Shown here piece by piece: positions 1 through 6,763 of a stretch of 14,307 nucleotides of DNA; the first letter of the stretch is position 1; each line of letters begins with the position of its first letter. This DNA comes from Nitrospinota bacterium. GTDB lineage: Bacteria; UBA8248; JACPRG01. Location of the stretch: the NCBI GenBank assembly GCA_030740135.1, contig JASLXW010000043.1, positions 1 to 14,307 on the forward strand, written 5' to 3'. The position numbers and the translations under genes are program-made. The notes under the pieces were generated by a model. The model had not been told where the DNA came from. It saw only the letters and a list, made by a program, of their open reading frames with translations, and did no database searches.

Positions 1-117
1 CCTCTGGTGTCATCTCCCCGGCTTCAGTCACAACCGCCGATCCGCATTGACCCTCTCCGGCGATCAAACGGCCGGGCGCTCCCCCGACCACCCCAACGAC
101 GAAAGGAGATCCCCAAG

Positions 118-903
118 ATGAGCCTGGATGTGGACAAGACCGGCCGGATCCTGACCGTGACGATGAACCGCCCGGAGGCGTTGAACGCCCTTGACCCGGA
201 AACCGAATCGCGGATGCGGGAGGTCTTCGACGATTTCCGGGAGGATGACGGCCTGTGGGCGGCCATCCTCACCGGCGCGGGAGAGAAGGCCTTCTGCGCC
301 GGCGCCGACATCAAGAAGACCATCGCCTCCGTCCTGGACGAATCGGCCTGGGTCCAGCGCAAGTCCCACCTCGGCGGACGGGACGTCTACCACGCCCTGG
401 AAAACCAGACCAAGCCGATCCTCTCCGCCGTCAACGGGTACGCCCTGGGGGGCGGCCTCGAGCTGGCGCTTTGCTGCGACATCCGTATCGCGTCCGAGAC
501 GGCGAGCCTCGGCCTGCCCGAAGTGTCCCTCGGGATCATGCCGGGCGCCGGCGGGACGCAACGGCTCTCCCGCGTCGTGGGCATGGCCCGCGCGCTCGAC
601 CTGGTCCTGACGGGAGAGCGCATCGACGCCCGCGCGGCCCTCAGCATCGGACTGGTCACGCGCGTCGTCCCGCCCGGCGAGCTGATGAAAACGGCGCGGG
701 CGCTGGCCGAGAACATTTGTCGGAAAGCCCCCCTCAGCGTCCGGTTCGCCAAGGAGGCGGTCCGCCGGGGCGCGGAGATGAACCTCGCCGACGGCCTGGC
801 CTTCGAGAACACGCTGTTCACGCTCCTGCGGGGCACGCAAGACGCCAAAGAAGGGACCTCGGCCTTCGCCGAGAAGCGGAAACCGGAGTTTCGAGGAGAA
901 TAA
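118..903 (+). CDS. Enoyl-CoA hydratase/isomerase family protein (crotonase fold)
   Basis: This is a 261-residue protein of normal crotonase length that would hydrate a 2-enoyl-CoA to a 3-hydroxyacyl-CoA in the cytoplasm. The oxyanion-hole segment AFCAGADIK lies at residues 58-66. The GYALGGGLELA motif (107-117) carries Glu115, and LPEVSLGIMPGAGGTQ (133-148) carries Glu135. These match the two catalytic glutamates of true hydratases, so hydratase activity is more likely than isomerase-only activity. I chose ATG 118 because an AAAGGAG Shine-Dalgarno lies about 9 nt upstream and the family N-terminus begins there; the open frame reaching back to base 7 looks non-coding. The gene is convergent with the molybdenum hydroxylase operon and is followed by hairpins. 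The acyl-CoA substrate cannot be told from sequence; fatty-acid or aromatic beta-oxidation are both possible. Confidence 0.93.
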   Translation: MSLDVDKTGRILTVTMNRPEALNALDPETESRMREVFDDFREDDGLWAAILTGAGEKAFCAGADIKKTIASVLDESAWVQRKSHLGGRDVYHALENQTKPILSAVNGYALGGGLELALCCDIRIASETASLGLPEVSLGIMPGAGGTQRLSRVVGMARALDLVLTGERIDARAALSIGLVTRVVPPGELMKTARALAENICRKAPLSVRFAKEAVRRGAEMNLADGLAFENTLFTLLRGTQDAKEGTSAFAEKRKPEFRGE

Positions 904-913
904 AGACAAGACC

Positions 914-990
914 GTGGGGGGCCTTTTTGTAAACCGGCCCCCCACTCCCCCTGGAAAACTTTTTGCGGCCAAGCCAACGGCTTGGCCTTT
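914..990 (+). repeat. Modular hairpin element, copy A (3' of the enoyl-CoA hydratase)
   Basis: The element begins 10 nt after the hydratase stop. It holds a 10-bp hairpin (GTGGGGGGCC at 914-923 pairing with 936-945), then a C-rich stretch, then AAAACTTTTT, then a 9-bp hairpin (967-975 with 979-987, loop AAC) followed by TTTT. The same order of parts recurs inverted at 1074-1188, next to the stop of the convergent gene. The pairings are read directly; calling it a dispersed repeat family is inference. Confidence 0.6.
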
Positions 991-991
991 T
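967..991 (+). terminator. Probable intrinsic terminator of the enoyl-CoA hydratase gene
   Basis: GGCCAAGCC at 967-975 pairs perfectly with GGCTTGGCC at 979-987 across a 3-nt loop and is followed directly by TTTTC. A GC-rich stem with a short U-run 64 nt after the stop codon is the normal form of a Rho-independent terminator. The U-run is short, so its strength is uncertain. Confidence 0.55.
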
Positions 992-1073
992 CGCGGCGTA
1001 CGTGACACGACTAACGACTCATCTTGCCGCGCGAGGCGCACGAGCGGATACAGAGTCCAGCCCATTACTTCTT

Positions 1074-1112
1074 GCGAAAGAGGGCGGCGCCTACGGCGCC
1101 GCCCTCTTTCGC
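1074..1112. repeat. Perfect 18-bp hairpin in the convergent intergenic region
   Basis: Bases 1074-1091 are the exact reverse complement of 1095-1112, leaving a 3-nt TAC loop. It is the strongest secondary structure in the window and belongs to copy B of the modular element. Neither strand has a clean U-run just after it, so it is more likely a bidirectional transcript-end stabiliser, a weak terminator or a repeat stem than a textbook terminator. Confidence 0.7.
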
Positions 1113-1118
1113 CAAATG

Positions 1119-1188
1119 AAAGTTTTTGAGGGGGGTTCCCAACCCCTGGGAGGGGTTTGGGGGGACAATTTTCAAAATGTCCCCCCAA
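1119..1188 (-). repeat. Modular hairpin element, copy B (3' of the Mo-subunit gene)
   Basis: Read on the minus strand, this part begins 10 nt after the Mo-subunit stop. An 11-bp hairpin (1157-1167 with 1178-1188, G6/C6 core) comes first, then a CCCC/GGGG small hairpin (1141-1146 with 1152-1157), then AAAACTTT. The 18-bp hairpin at 1074-1112 follows. This is the same order of modules as copy A, in inverted orientation. Confidence 0.6.
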
Positions 1189-1198
1189 GGTTTTTCCT

Positions 1199-3514
1199 CT
1201 ACACCGTAGCCGACGCGGCCTCGATGCGTTCCAGGACATATTCCGGCATCAGCGGGATCTGATCGAACGTCGCGCCCGTGGTCGCGCTCACCGCGCCCGC
1301 GATGGCCGACGCCGTCGCCACGACCGGCGCCTCGCCGACCCCCTTCGTTCCCATCGCCCCTTGATCGGCCAGGCTCTCGACGACAATCGTGTCGAACTCC
1401 GGGATGTCCGGTGCCAGGGGGAGCTTGTAGTCCAGGAAGCTCGCGTTGAGCAGGCGGCCCTTGTCGTCGAAGACCATCCGCTCGGTCAGGGCCTGCCCCA
1501 TGGACTGTATCGTCCCGCCCTCGACCTGCCCTTCCAGGCCGATGGGGTTGAGGGCGAATCCGGCGTCCACGGCCGAGGCGATCTTCAGGACCTTGACATT
1601 CCCGGTCTCCGGGTCGACTTCGACCTCCGCGGCCTGGGCCACGAAGGGGGGCTCGCCGAAAGACGTGAGGGCCAACGCGACTTCCACGTCCTCCCCGGGC
1701 GGCCAGGGGGTTCCGTTGTAGGAGCCGTTGGCGACGACGGGACCGGGGAAGCCCGGCTTGGCCGCCGTCGCGCACAGCACACCCACGGGGATGGCCTTGT
1801 CCGGCGTGCTCCGGACGAACACCATGCCGTCCTGAATATCCATCTCTTTGGGATCGGCCTCGAGCATGCGCGCGGCCCGCTCGCGAAGCTGCCCCTTGAC
1901 ATCCTCGAGGGCCGCGCCCACCGCCCGGACGTGGTTGTACGTGGAACGGCTGCCTACGGTCCCATAGTCCCAGGGCCCCGTCTCGGTGTCGCCGCTCGTG
2001 ATGTGGATCTTGTCCATGTCCACGCCCAGCTCGTTCGAGATGAAAATGGGCAGGCCCCCGTACACGTTCCCGGTCCCGTGGTCCACGAATCCCGTCGTCA
2101 CCTTGACCGAGCCGTCCTCGTTCAGGGACACAGTGGCCGAGGAGCCCATCCCGATGAGGGTCGAGTACCAGCCGATGGCGACGCCGACGCCCCGCCCCTC
2201 GGGCCGGTCCCGCCCCCACCCGATGGATTCCTTCACCTTCTGAAGGGCCTCTTTGAGACCTACGCCGCCCAGCTCCTGTCCGGAGGGGCCTTTGTCGCCC
2301 GGGCCGACGCAGTTGTTCATCCGGAAATCAACCCGGTCCATGCCGACGGCGTCGGCCAGACGGTCGGTGTGCTGCTCGACGGCGAAGGTCGCCTGGGGTC
2401 CGCCCGGCCCCCGGACGAGCGAAAAGCTCGGCAGGTTCGTGAACGCGGCGACGCACTGCACCCACAGGTGGGGGATGTTGTAGGGCGCTCCGCCCACATG
2501 GGCGACCAGAGACACCATGATGGGCGCCAGCATCACGCTGTGGCCGGTGTTCATCATGATGTGGACGTGGCGGGCGACAATCTTCCCGTCGTTCATCACG
2601 CCCGATTTCACGATCACCGTCATCGGGTGCCGCGGCTGGGTGATCTCGAATTCCTCCTCCCGGCTCATCACGTACCGGCCCGGCCGGCCGGCCTTGAGGG
2701 CGACGGCCGCGACAATCGGCTCCACCCAGGGCTGGCACTTGGAGCCGAAGCCGCCCCCGACGGTGGGGGCGATGACGCGCACGCTCGAGAGCGGCAGGTG
2801 GAGACCGTGGGCCGCCACCTCCCGGACGCCGAAGGGCACCTGCGTGGAGGTCCATATCGTCACGCCGTCCCCTCCCGGCGAGGGCGCCGCCACCGCGCCG
2901 TGGGTCTCGATGGGAGAGCCCTGAGCGGCGGGGATGTCGAAGTGATCTTCCACAACCTTGTCCGCCTCGCCGAACCCCTTCTCGACATCCCCCTTCTTGA
3001 TCATCCCCATCCAGCAGAGGTTCCGGCCGGTCATCATCTTGTGCGGATCCGCCGCCGGCGGGATCGTTTCGTAACTCTGGTACTCCTCGTGAAGCTCGGG
3101 GGCGTCTTCTTTCAACGCGTCCTCGACCGTGAAGACGGCCGGCAGCTCCTCGTAATCCACTTTCACGAGCTCGACGGCCCGGTTGGCGGTCTCCAGATCC
3201 TCCGCCGCCACCGCGGCCACGATGTCGCCGACATAACGGACCTTCTCCTTGGCGAAGATCCGCTGGTCCATGACGACCTCGCCGATTCGGGTGTCGGGGA
3301 CGTCTTCGTGCGTGGCGACGGCCACGACGCCCGGCAGGGCCTCGGCCTTGGAAGTGTCAATAGATTTGATCCGGGCATGGGCCAGGGGGGACTTGACGAA
3401 CCGGACCTGCGTCATCCCCGTCAGCTTCAGATCCGCCAAGTACTGCGCCTTGCCCATCGCCTTCTCGCCGCCGTCCCGCCGGGGAACCCTTGTCCCGATG
3501 GAAGCCTGCGCCAT
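1199..3514 (-). CDS. Molybdopterin-binding large subunit, xanthine dehydrogenase/aldehyde oxidase family
   Basis: This 771-residue protein is the catalytic subunit of a three-subunit molybdenum hydroxylase. It would hydroxylate a substrate (aldehyde, N-heterocycle, CoA ester or similar) with water-derived oxygen. The N-terminal a/b hammerhead-type region covers roughly residues 15-130. The cofactor-binding motif VGGGFGSK lies at about 252-259, and VRGPGGPQ at about 367-374 matches the family's RGxGxPQ element. GVGEAP places the conserved catalytic glutamate at residue 728. The CO-dehydrogenase signature AYRCSFR is absent, so this is not a CoxL-type CO oxidiser. I chose ATG 3514 because GGAAGGAGAG lies just upstream; the longer frame adds 17 residues with no ribosome binding site. 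It is the last gene of the operon, 61 nt after the FeS subunit. The substrate cannot be assigned. Confidence 0.92.
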   Translation of the reverse strand: MAQASIGTRVPRRDGGEKAMGKAQYLADLKLTGMTQVRFVKSPLAHARIKSIDTSKAEALPGVVAVATHEDVPDTRIGEVVMDQRIFAKEKVRYVGDIVAAVAAEDLETANRAVELVKVDYEELPAVFTVEDALKEDAPELHEEYQSYETIPPAADPHKMMTGRNLCWMGMIKKGDVEKGFGEADKVVEDHFDIPAAQGSPIETHGAVAAPSPGGDGVTIWTSTQVPFGVREVAAHGLHLPLSSVRVIAPTVGGGFGSKCQPWVEPIVAAVALKAGRPGRYVMSREEEFEITQPRHPMTVIVKSGVMNDGKIVARHVHIMMNTGHSVMLAPIMVSLVAHVGGAPYNIPHLWVQCVAAFTNLPSFSLVRGPGGPQATFAVEQHTDRLADAVGMDRVDFRMNNCVGPGDKGPSGQELGGVGLKEALQKVKESIGWGRDRPEGRGVGVAIGWYSTLIGMGSSATVSLNEDGSVKVTTGFVDHGTGNVYGGLPIFISNELGVDMDKIHITSGDTETGPWDYGTVGSRSTYNHVRAVGAALEDVKGQLRERAARMLEADPKEMDIQDGMVFVRSTPDKAIPVGVLCATAAKPGFPGPVVANGSYNGTPWPPGEDVEVALALTSFGEPPFVAQAAEVEVDPETGNVKVLKIASAVDAGFALNPIGLEGQVEGGTIQSMGQALTERMVFDDKGRLLNASFLDYKLPLAPDIPEFDTIVVESLADQGAMGTKGVGEAPVVATASAIAGAVSATTGATFDQIPLMPEYVLERIEAASATV

Positions 3515-3535
3515 GGTCTCTCTCCTTCCGTGGAG

Positions 3536-3561
3536 CCGGCGGCCCGCGCGGGGCCCGCCGG
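3536..3561 (-). other. Intercistronic GC hairpin upstream of the Mo-subunit RBS
   Basis: CCGGCGG at 3536-3542 pairs with CCGCCGG at 3555-3561, and three inner C-G pairs extend the stem. The stem sits between the FeS-subunit stop and the Shine-Dalgarno of the Mo subunit. It could be an mRNA processing or stability element that tunes subunit ratios. This is inferred from position only. Confidence 0.35.
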
Positions 3562-3575
3562 TCATCGGGGGTCGG

Positions 3576-4040
3576 TTATCCCGCCGTCTCTTCCGCCGCG
3601 GCCTTCACCGACTGGAAGATCTTGATGTAGCCGGTGCAGCGGCACAGGTTGCCCGCCAGCGCCTCGCGGATCTCCCAGTCGGTCGGATTGGGATTCTTTT
3701 GAAGCAGGGCGGCGGCGGACATGAGCATTCCCGGAATACAGAACCCGCACTGGATGCCCCCGTTCTCGACAAAGGCCCGCTGAACGGGGCTCAGCTCGCC
3801 GTTCTCGGCCAGGCCCTCGATGGTCCTGATCTCCCGGCCCCCGGCGTCCGCGGCCAGGAGGAGGCAGGCGTTGACCGCCCGGCCGTCCACCTGGATCGTG
3901 CAGGCCCCGCAGTCGCCCTCCCCGCAACCCTCTTTCGAACCGGTCAGGTTGAGCCTTTCGCGCAGGGCGTCCAGCAGCGTCTCATCGGGCCGGACCGAGA
4001 CGGTGTGCGACCTTCCGTTGATGTCGAGCGTGCATTCCAT
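3576..4040 (-). CDS. [2Fe-2S]-binding small subunit of the molybdenum hydroxylase
   Basis: This 154-residue protein has the standard two-domain layout of the CoxS/XDH small subunit and passes electrons from the Mo centre to FAD. The plant-ferredoxin-type cluster uses Cys39, Cys44, Cys47 and Cys59 (GCGEGDCGACT...C). The helical-domain cluster uses Cys98, Cys101, Cys133 and Cys135 (QCGFC...NLCRCTGY). All eight ligands are present. I chose ATG 4040 because it starts the beta-grasp fold and GAGAGGAGAG lies upstream; the longer open frame out to 4568 is the shadow of the FAD gene. It starts 14 nt after the FAD-subunit stop, so translation is probably coupled. Confidence 0.95.
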   Translation of the reverse strand: MECTLDINGRSHTVSVRPDETLLDALRERLNLTGSKEGCGEGDCGACTIQVDGRAVNACLLLAADAGGREIRTIEGLAENGELSPVQRAFVENGGIQCGFCIPGMLMSAAALLQKNPNPTDWEIREALAGNLCRCTGYIKIFQSVKAAAEETAG

Positions 4041-4054
4041 CGCCGCCTCTCCTC

Positions 4055-4909
4055 TCACAGGCCCGCCGCGCGGGCGAGCGCCCGGCGCGTCATGACCGCG
4101 ACCATTTTCTTCCGGTACTCGGCCGAGGCCCGGATGTCCGAGATGGGTCGGCTTTCCGCCGCCGCCGCCTCGCCCGCCCGGGCGAAGACCTCCGCCGAGG
4201 GGGCCTTGCCCTCGACGGCCGCCGCGGCCGATTTCGCCAGGAACGGCGCCGGGGCCACCGCCCCCAGCGCGACGCGCACGTCCGAGCAGGTCCCATTCGT
4301 CTTCGTCATGGAAGCCGCCGCGCTGACCATGGCGATCTCCATTGCGCTCCGGACTCCCAGCTTCTGGTAACCGGCCCCGGATCCCTCGGCCGGGGTCGGA
4401 ACCCGGATCTCCGTCAGGATCTCGTCCTCGGCCAGCGCGGTCTGGTTGGGCCCCTTGAAGAAGTCCGTCAGCGGAACCGTCCGTTCCCCCCCGGGTCCGA
4501 GGACCGCCACCGAGGCGTCCAGGGCCAGGAGCGGGGGCCCGAAGTCGGCCGACGGGGCCGCGTGGCACAGGTTCCCGGCCACCGAAGCGGCGTTGCGGAC
4601 GGGCGGACCCGCGAGGGCCCGGGCCGTCTCCGCCAGAACCGGATACCGCGCCTGGACGTCCCCGTTTTCAATCAGCTCCGAATGCGTCGTCAACGCCCCG
4701 ATCCGCAACCCGTCGTCCGGGTTGAAGGACAGGGACCGCAACGCGGCGATCCCGTTGAGGCTGACAATCACCTCCGGCGCAATTTTCCCGGCGCGCATCA
4801 GGACGACGAGGTCCGTTCCGCCGGCCAGCACCTTGGCCTTGCCCTTGTGCTTCGCGAGGAGGGCGACGGCGTCCTCCGGGGTCGCGGGGCGCAATAGTTC
4901 TTTCACCAC
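4055..4909 (-). CDS. FAD-binding medium subunit of the molybdenum hydroxylase
   Basis: This 284-residue protein matches the CoxM-type FAD subunit in length and motifs. It accepts electrons from the [2Fe-2S] subunit. FAD-contact motifs are LAGGTDLV (28-35) and SVAGNLCHAAPSAD (109-122). The C-terminal CO_deh_flav_C-like domain begins near residue 170. No cysteine cluster for an extra [4Fe-4S] centre is seen, unlike the beta subunit of 4-hydroxybenzoyl-CoA reductase. The start is GTG at 4909: GGGAGGG lies 8 nt upstream, and the nearby ATG at 4914 is out of frame and stops at once. A 139-nt gap separates it from the FrhB-like gene. Confidence 0.93.
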   Translation of the reverse strand: MVKELLRPATPEDAVALLAKHKGKAKVLAGGTDLVVLMRAGKIAPEVIVSLNGIAALRSLSFNPDDGLRIGALTTHSELIENGDVQARYPVLAETARALAGPPVRNAASVAGNLCHAAPSADFGPPLLALDASVAVLGPGGERTVPLTDFFKGPNQTALAEDEILTEIRVPTPAEGSGAGYQKLGVRSAMEIAMVSAAASMTKTNGTCSDVRVALGAVAPAPFLAKSAAAAVEGKAPSAEVFARAGEAAAAESRPISDIRASAEYRKKMVAVMTRRALARAAGL

Positions 4910-5048
4910 GGCATCAACCCTCCCGGTTCAAGTGGAATTCCCCAGCTTCACGCAAAGGCTCGATCACGAGGTTCTCAATCAACACGGCGCCCCGATGCGG
5001 CCGCCTTTCGAACACGCGCGAGTCCTACGGGTCGGCGCTTCACCCGAA

Positions 5049-6284
5049 TCAGGCGTCGTCCCACGGCGTCCCGGTCTCGATCGGCTCCGTGCCCGTTCGC
5101 TGGACCACGCCGCCTTCCAAGGACGCGCGGGGCATGCCCCGCAGCCGGGTCCCCCGCGGCACCCGCTTGGTCTGCCGCGCGGCGAGGATCTCGAGGACCC
5201 GGCGGGACTTCTCGAAGTCCTCGATGGGCTTCACCTCGACCAGGCCGGACGCCGCCACGCGGTTCCAGATCTCTTCCCCCCGGGGCGTTCGGGCGACGAC
5301 GATGGTCCAGCCCATGGCGCCGACGCCCCCGCAGGCGATGTCGGCCAATTCGGCGGAAAAGTCCCCGCAGTGGTGGCACTCGGGCCGGCCGTAATTCGTG
5401 GCGCATTCCTTCAGGTTGAGCTCGACGATCTCTCCGTCCTTCTTGTACACAAGGACCTTTCCCTTGACGTTGAACTTGACCACTTCGGACAGGGGGACGC
5501 CGAGCTCGCCCTGGATCTTCTCGACCATCAGGCCTTGGTAGTTGAAGACCTCCGTGCAGAACAGGCCGATGCTCAGGGCGACGCGCCGGCCGAAACCCGT
5601 CAGGAACTCTTCCTGCTTCTCGACGATCTTGGGCCGCTTGTCCGGCGTCTTGATGAAGTCCGGATCGCAGAGCTCCATCTTCCGAATCGGGGTGATCTGA
5701 CAGGGCACGCCGACGAAGGCCACCTTCTCGAGGCCCTTTTTCTTGACCTCCTCCAGCCCCAGGTTGTTGGGGACGTAGGTGTACCAGGACTTGGCGGTCT
5801 TCCGGAGCTCCTCCGGAGAGGTGACCACGGTGGGCGCCGGCTGGCAGGGAAGCGTCCCGTCCAACGAGGCGGCGACGGCCCCGTCGATGACGCCCTCCCG
5901 CATGGCCCATTCCAGGATGGTCGTCACGACGCCGCCGTCCTCGCCCGCCGCGAGCATCCCGGGGTCTTTGGCGCGGGCCACCTGGATGGTCCGGTACGTC
6001 CCGAACGCCCCCTCGTAGGGCCGACCGTTTCCGAACAGGAGGTCCTTGAGGTTCCACTCCTTCGGATAAAGCCTGGGGCAAACGGCCGCGCAGACGTCGC
6101 AGCCGATGCCTTCGCTGATCCCGCAGTAGTCGTGGGCGGCCGCAGCCTTGGCCGTCTGCTTGGGCTTGCCGTCCACGTACTCGATGACGTTGTGGGGGCA
6201 CACCAGGACGCACGATCCGCACTCGCAACAACTCCCCCAGGAAACCACGTCCTGCATCATGTCCTTGAACGTCGGGTGCGTCAT
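5049..6284 (-). CDS. FrhB-family protein (coenzyme F420 hydrogenase/dehydrogenase beta subunit-like)
   Basis: This 411-residue iron-sulfur flavoprotein heads the operon. An N-terminal [4Fe-4S] motif uses Cys19, Cys22, Cys25 and Cys29-Pro. A second cysteine group is formed by Cys54, Cys62, Cys65 and Cys69-Pro (GCDVCAAVCP). The FrhB core follows, with GVPCQI in mid-protein and the C-terminal CHHCGDF...ADIACGG signature. Members of this family bind FAD and FeS clusters and reduce or oxidise F420; others use ferredoxin or another partner, so the F420 link is inference. Its position suggests it is the redox partner of the downstream molybdenum hydroxylase. ATG 6284 is preceded by only a weak GAGAG site. 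The last ~40 residues are low in conserved content. Confidence 0.88.
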   Translation of the reverse strand: MTHPTFKDMMQDVVSWGSCCECGSCVLVCPHNVIEYVDGKPKQTAKAAAAHDYCGISEGIGCDVCAAVCPRLYPKEWNLKDLLFGNGRPYEGAFGTYRTIQVARAKDPGMLAAGEDGGVVTTILEWAMREGVIDGAVAASLDGTLPCQPAPTVVTSPEELRKTAKSWYTYVPNNLGLEEVKKKGLEKVAFVGVPCQITPIRKMELCDPDFIKTPDKRPKIVEKQEEFLTGFGRRVALSIGLFCTEVFNYQGLMVEKIQGELGVPLSEVVKFNVKGKVLVYKKDGEIVELNLKECATNYGRPECHHCGDFSAELADIACGGVGAMGWTIVVARTPRGEEIWNRVAASGLVEVKPIEDFEKSRRVLEILAARQTKRVPRGTRLRGMPRASLEGGVVQRTGTEPIETGTPWDDA

Positions 6285-6446
6285 ATGCGCGGTCTCTCGT
6301 TATTAAAAGGAATGGGGCGGGGTCATCCGGTCGAAGCAACGCCCGAAGCCGAATCCCCCCCGCGAAGCATCCGCCCGCTTTCCGTCCGCGATGACACGTA
6401 CGGCTCGGCAGGACGGCACCTTCCGTCTGGAAGTCTTTTTCCAACC

Positions 6447-6476
6447 ATTCTAGGGGTGAGATCCGCAGGATGTAAA
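6447..6476 (-). promoter_or_regulatory. Sigma70-like promoter of the FrhB-like/molybdenum hydroxylase operon
   Basis: On the minus strand TTTACA (6476-6471) and TAGAAT (6452-6447) are separated by 18 nt. Each hexamer has five of six consensus bases. Transcription would start near 6440 and leave a leader of about 155 nt before ATG 6284. No transcription-factor operator is recognised. Confidence 0.5.
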
Positions 6477-6541
6477 GTCTGATCCGAACCCGGAGAGGAC
6501 CCGAACCTTCGATACCGATCGGGGACAGCGGAGGAAGACGC

Positions 6542-6763
6542 TCACCCCCCGGCCGCGGCGCGCAGGGCCTCCGCCCACCGGGCCGTCAGGCGCCCCCAGG
6601 TGAACCCCTCGTGGACGTACCGGACGCACCGCTCCCTGGACGGCTGATAACCGGCCGGGTCGGACTCGATCGCCCGGACGTGGCGGATGATCGAGGCGGC
6701 CATGCCGTCGGGGGAGGCGTCCGAGATCAAAAGGGTCTCGCCCGCCGGAGGCCGATCACGGAC
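6542..6763 (-). pseudogene. C-terminal remnant of a GT4-type glycosyltransferase
   Basis: From about 6763 leftward this frame reads PAGETLLISDASPDGM, then a helix ending in RCVRYVHEGFTWGRL and ARWAEALRAA. This is the usual C-terminal end of group 1/GT4 glycosyltransferases (a G-x-T-x-LL element, then an [FY][ST]W helix). Nothing of the catalytic domain precedes it. The frame opens at 6832 inside the Wzc gene, whose own frame ends at 6756. The upstream 30 residues of this frame look non-coding, so I annotate only the homologous part. It is either a decayed gene fused by deletion or a gene broken by sequence errors. Confidence 0.5.

Noticed and set aside
1157..3625. Very long open frame (822 codons, +) antisense to the Mo subunit
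   Set aside because: It mirrors a GC-rich real gene; it has no family motifs and a His/Arg/Gly/Asp-rich composition typical of shadow frames.
1199..4909. Assignment as aerobic CO dehydrogenase (CoxMSL)
   Set aside because: Subunit sizes fit, but the Mo subunit lacks the AYRCSFR active-site cysteine motif and has VRGPGGPQ instead.
4055..4909. Assignment as the 4-hydroxybenzoyl-CoA reductase beta subunit
   Set aside because: The protein is only 284 residues with too few cysteines for the extra [4Fe-4S] insertion of that subunit.
4446..6482. Long open frame (678 codons, +) antisense to the FAD and FrhB-like genes
   Set aside because: The opposite strand has complete conserved proteins; this frame spans two of them and their spacer without interruption, as shadows do.
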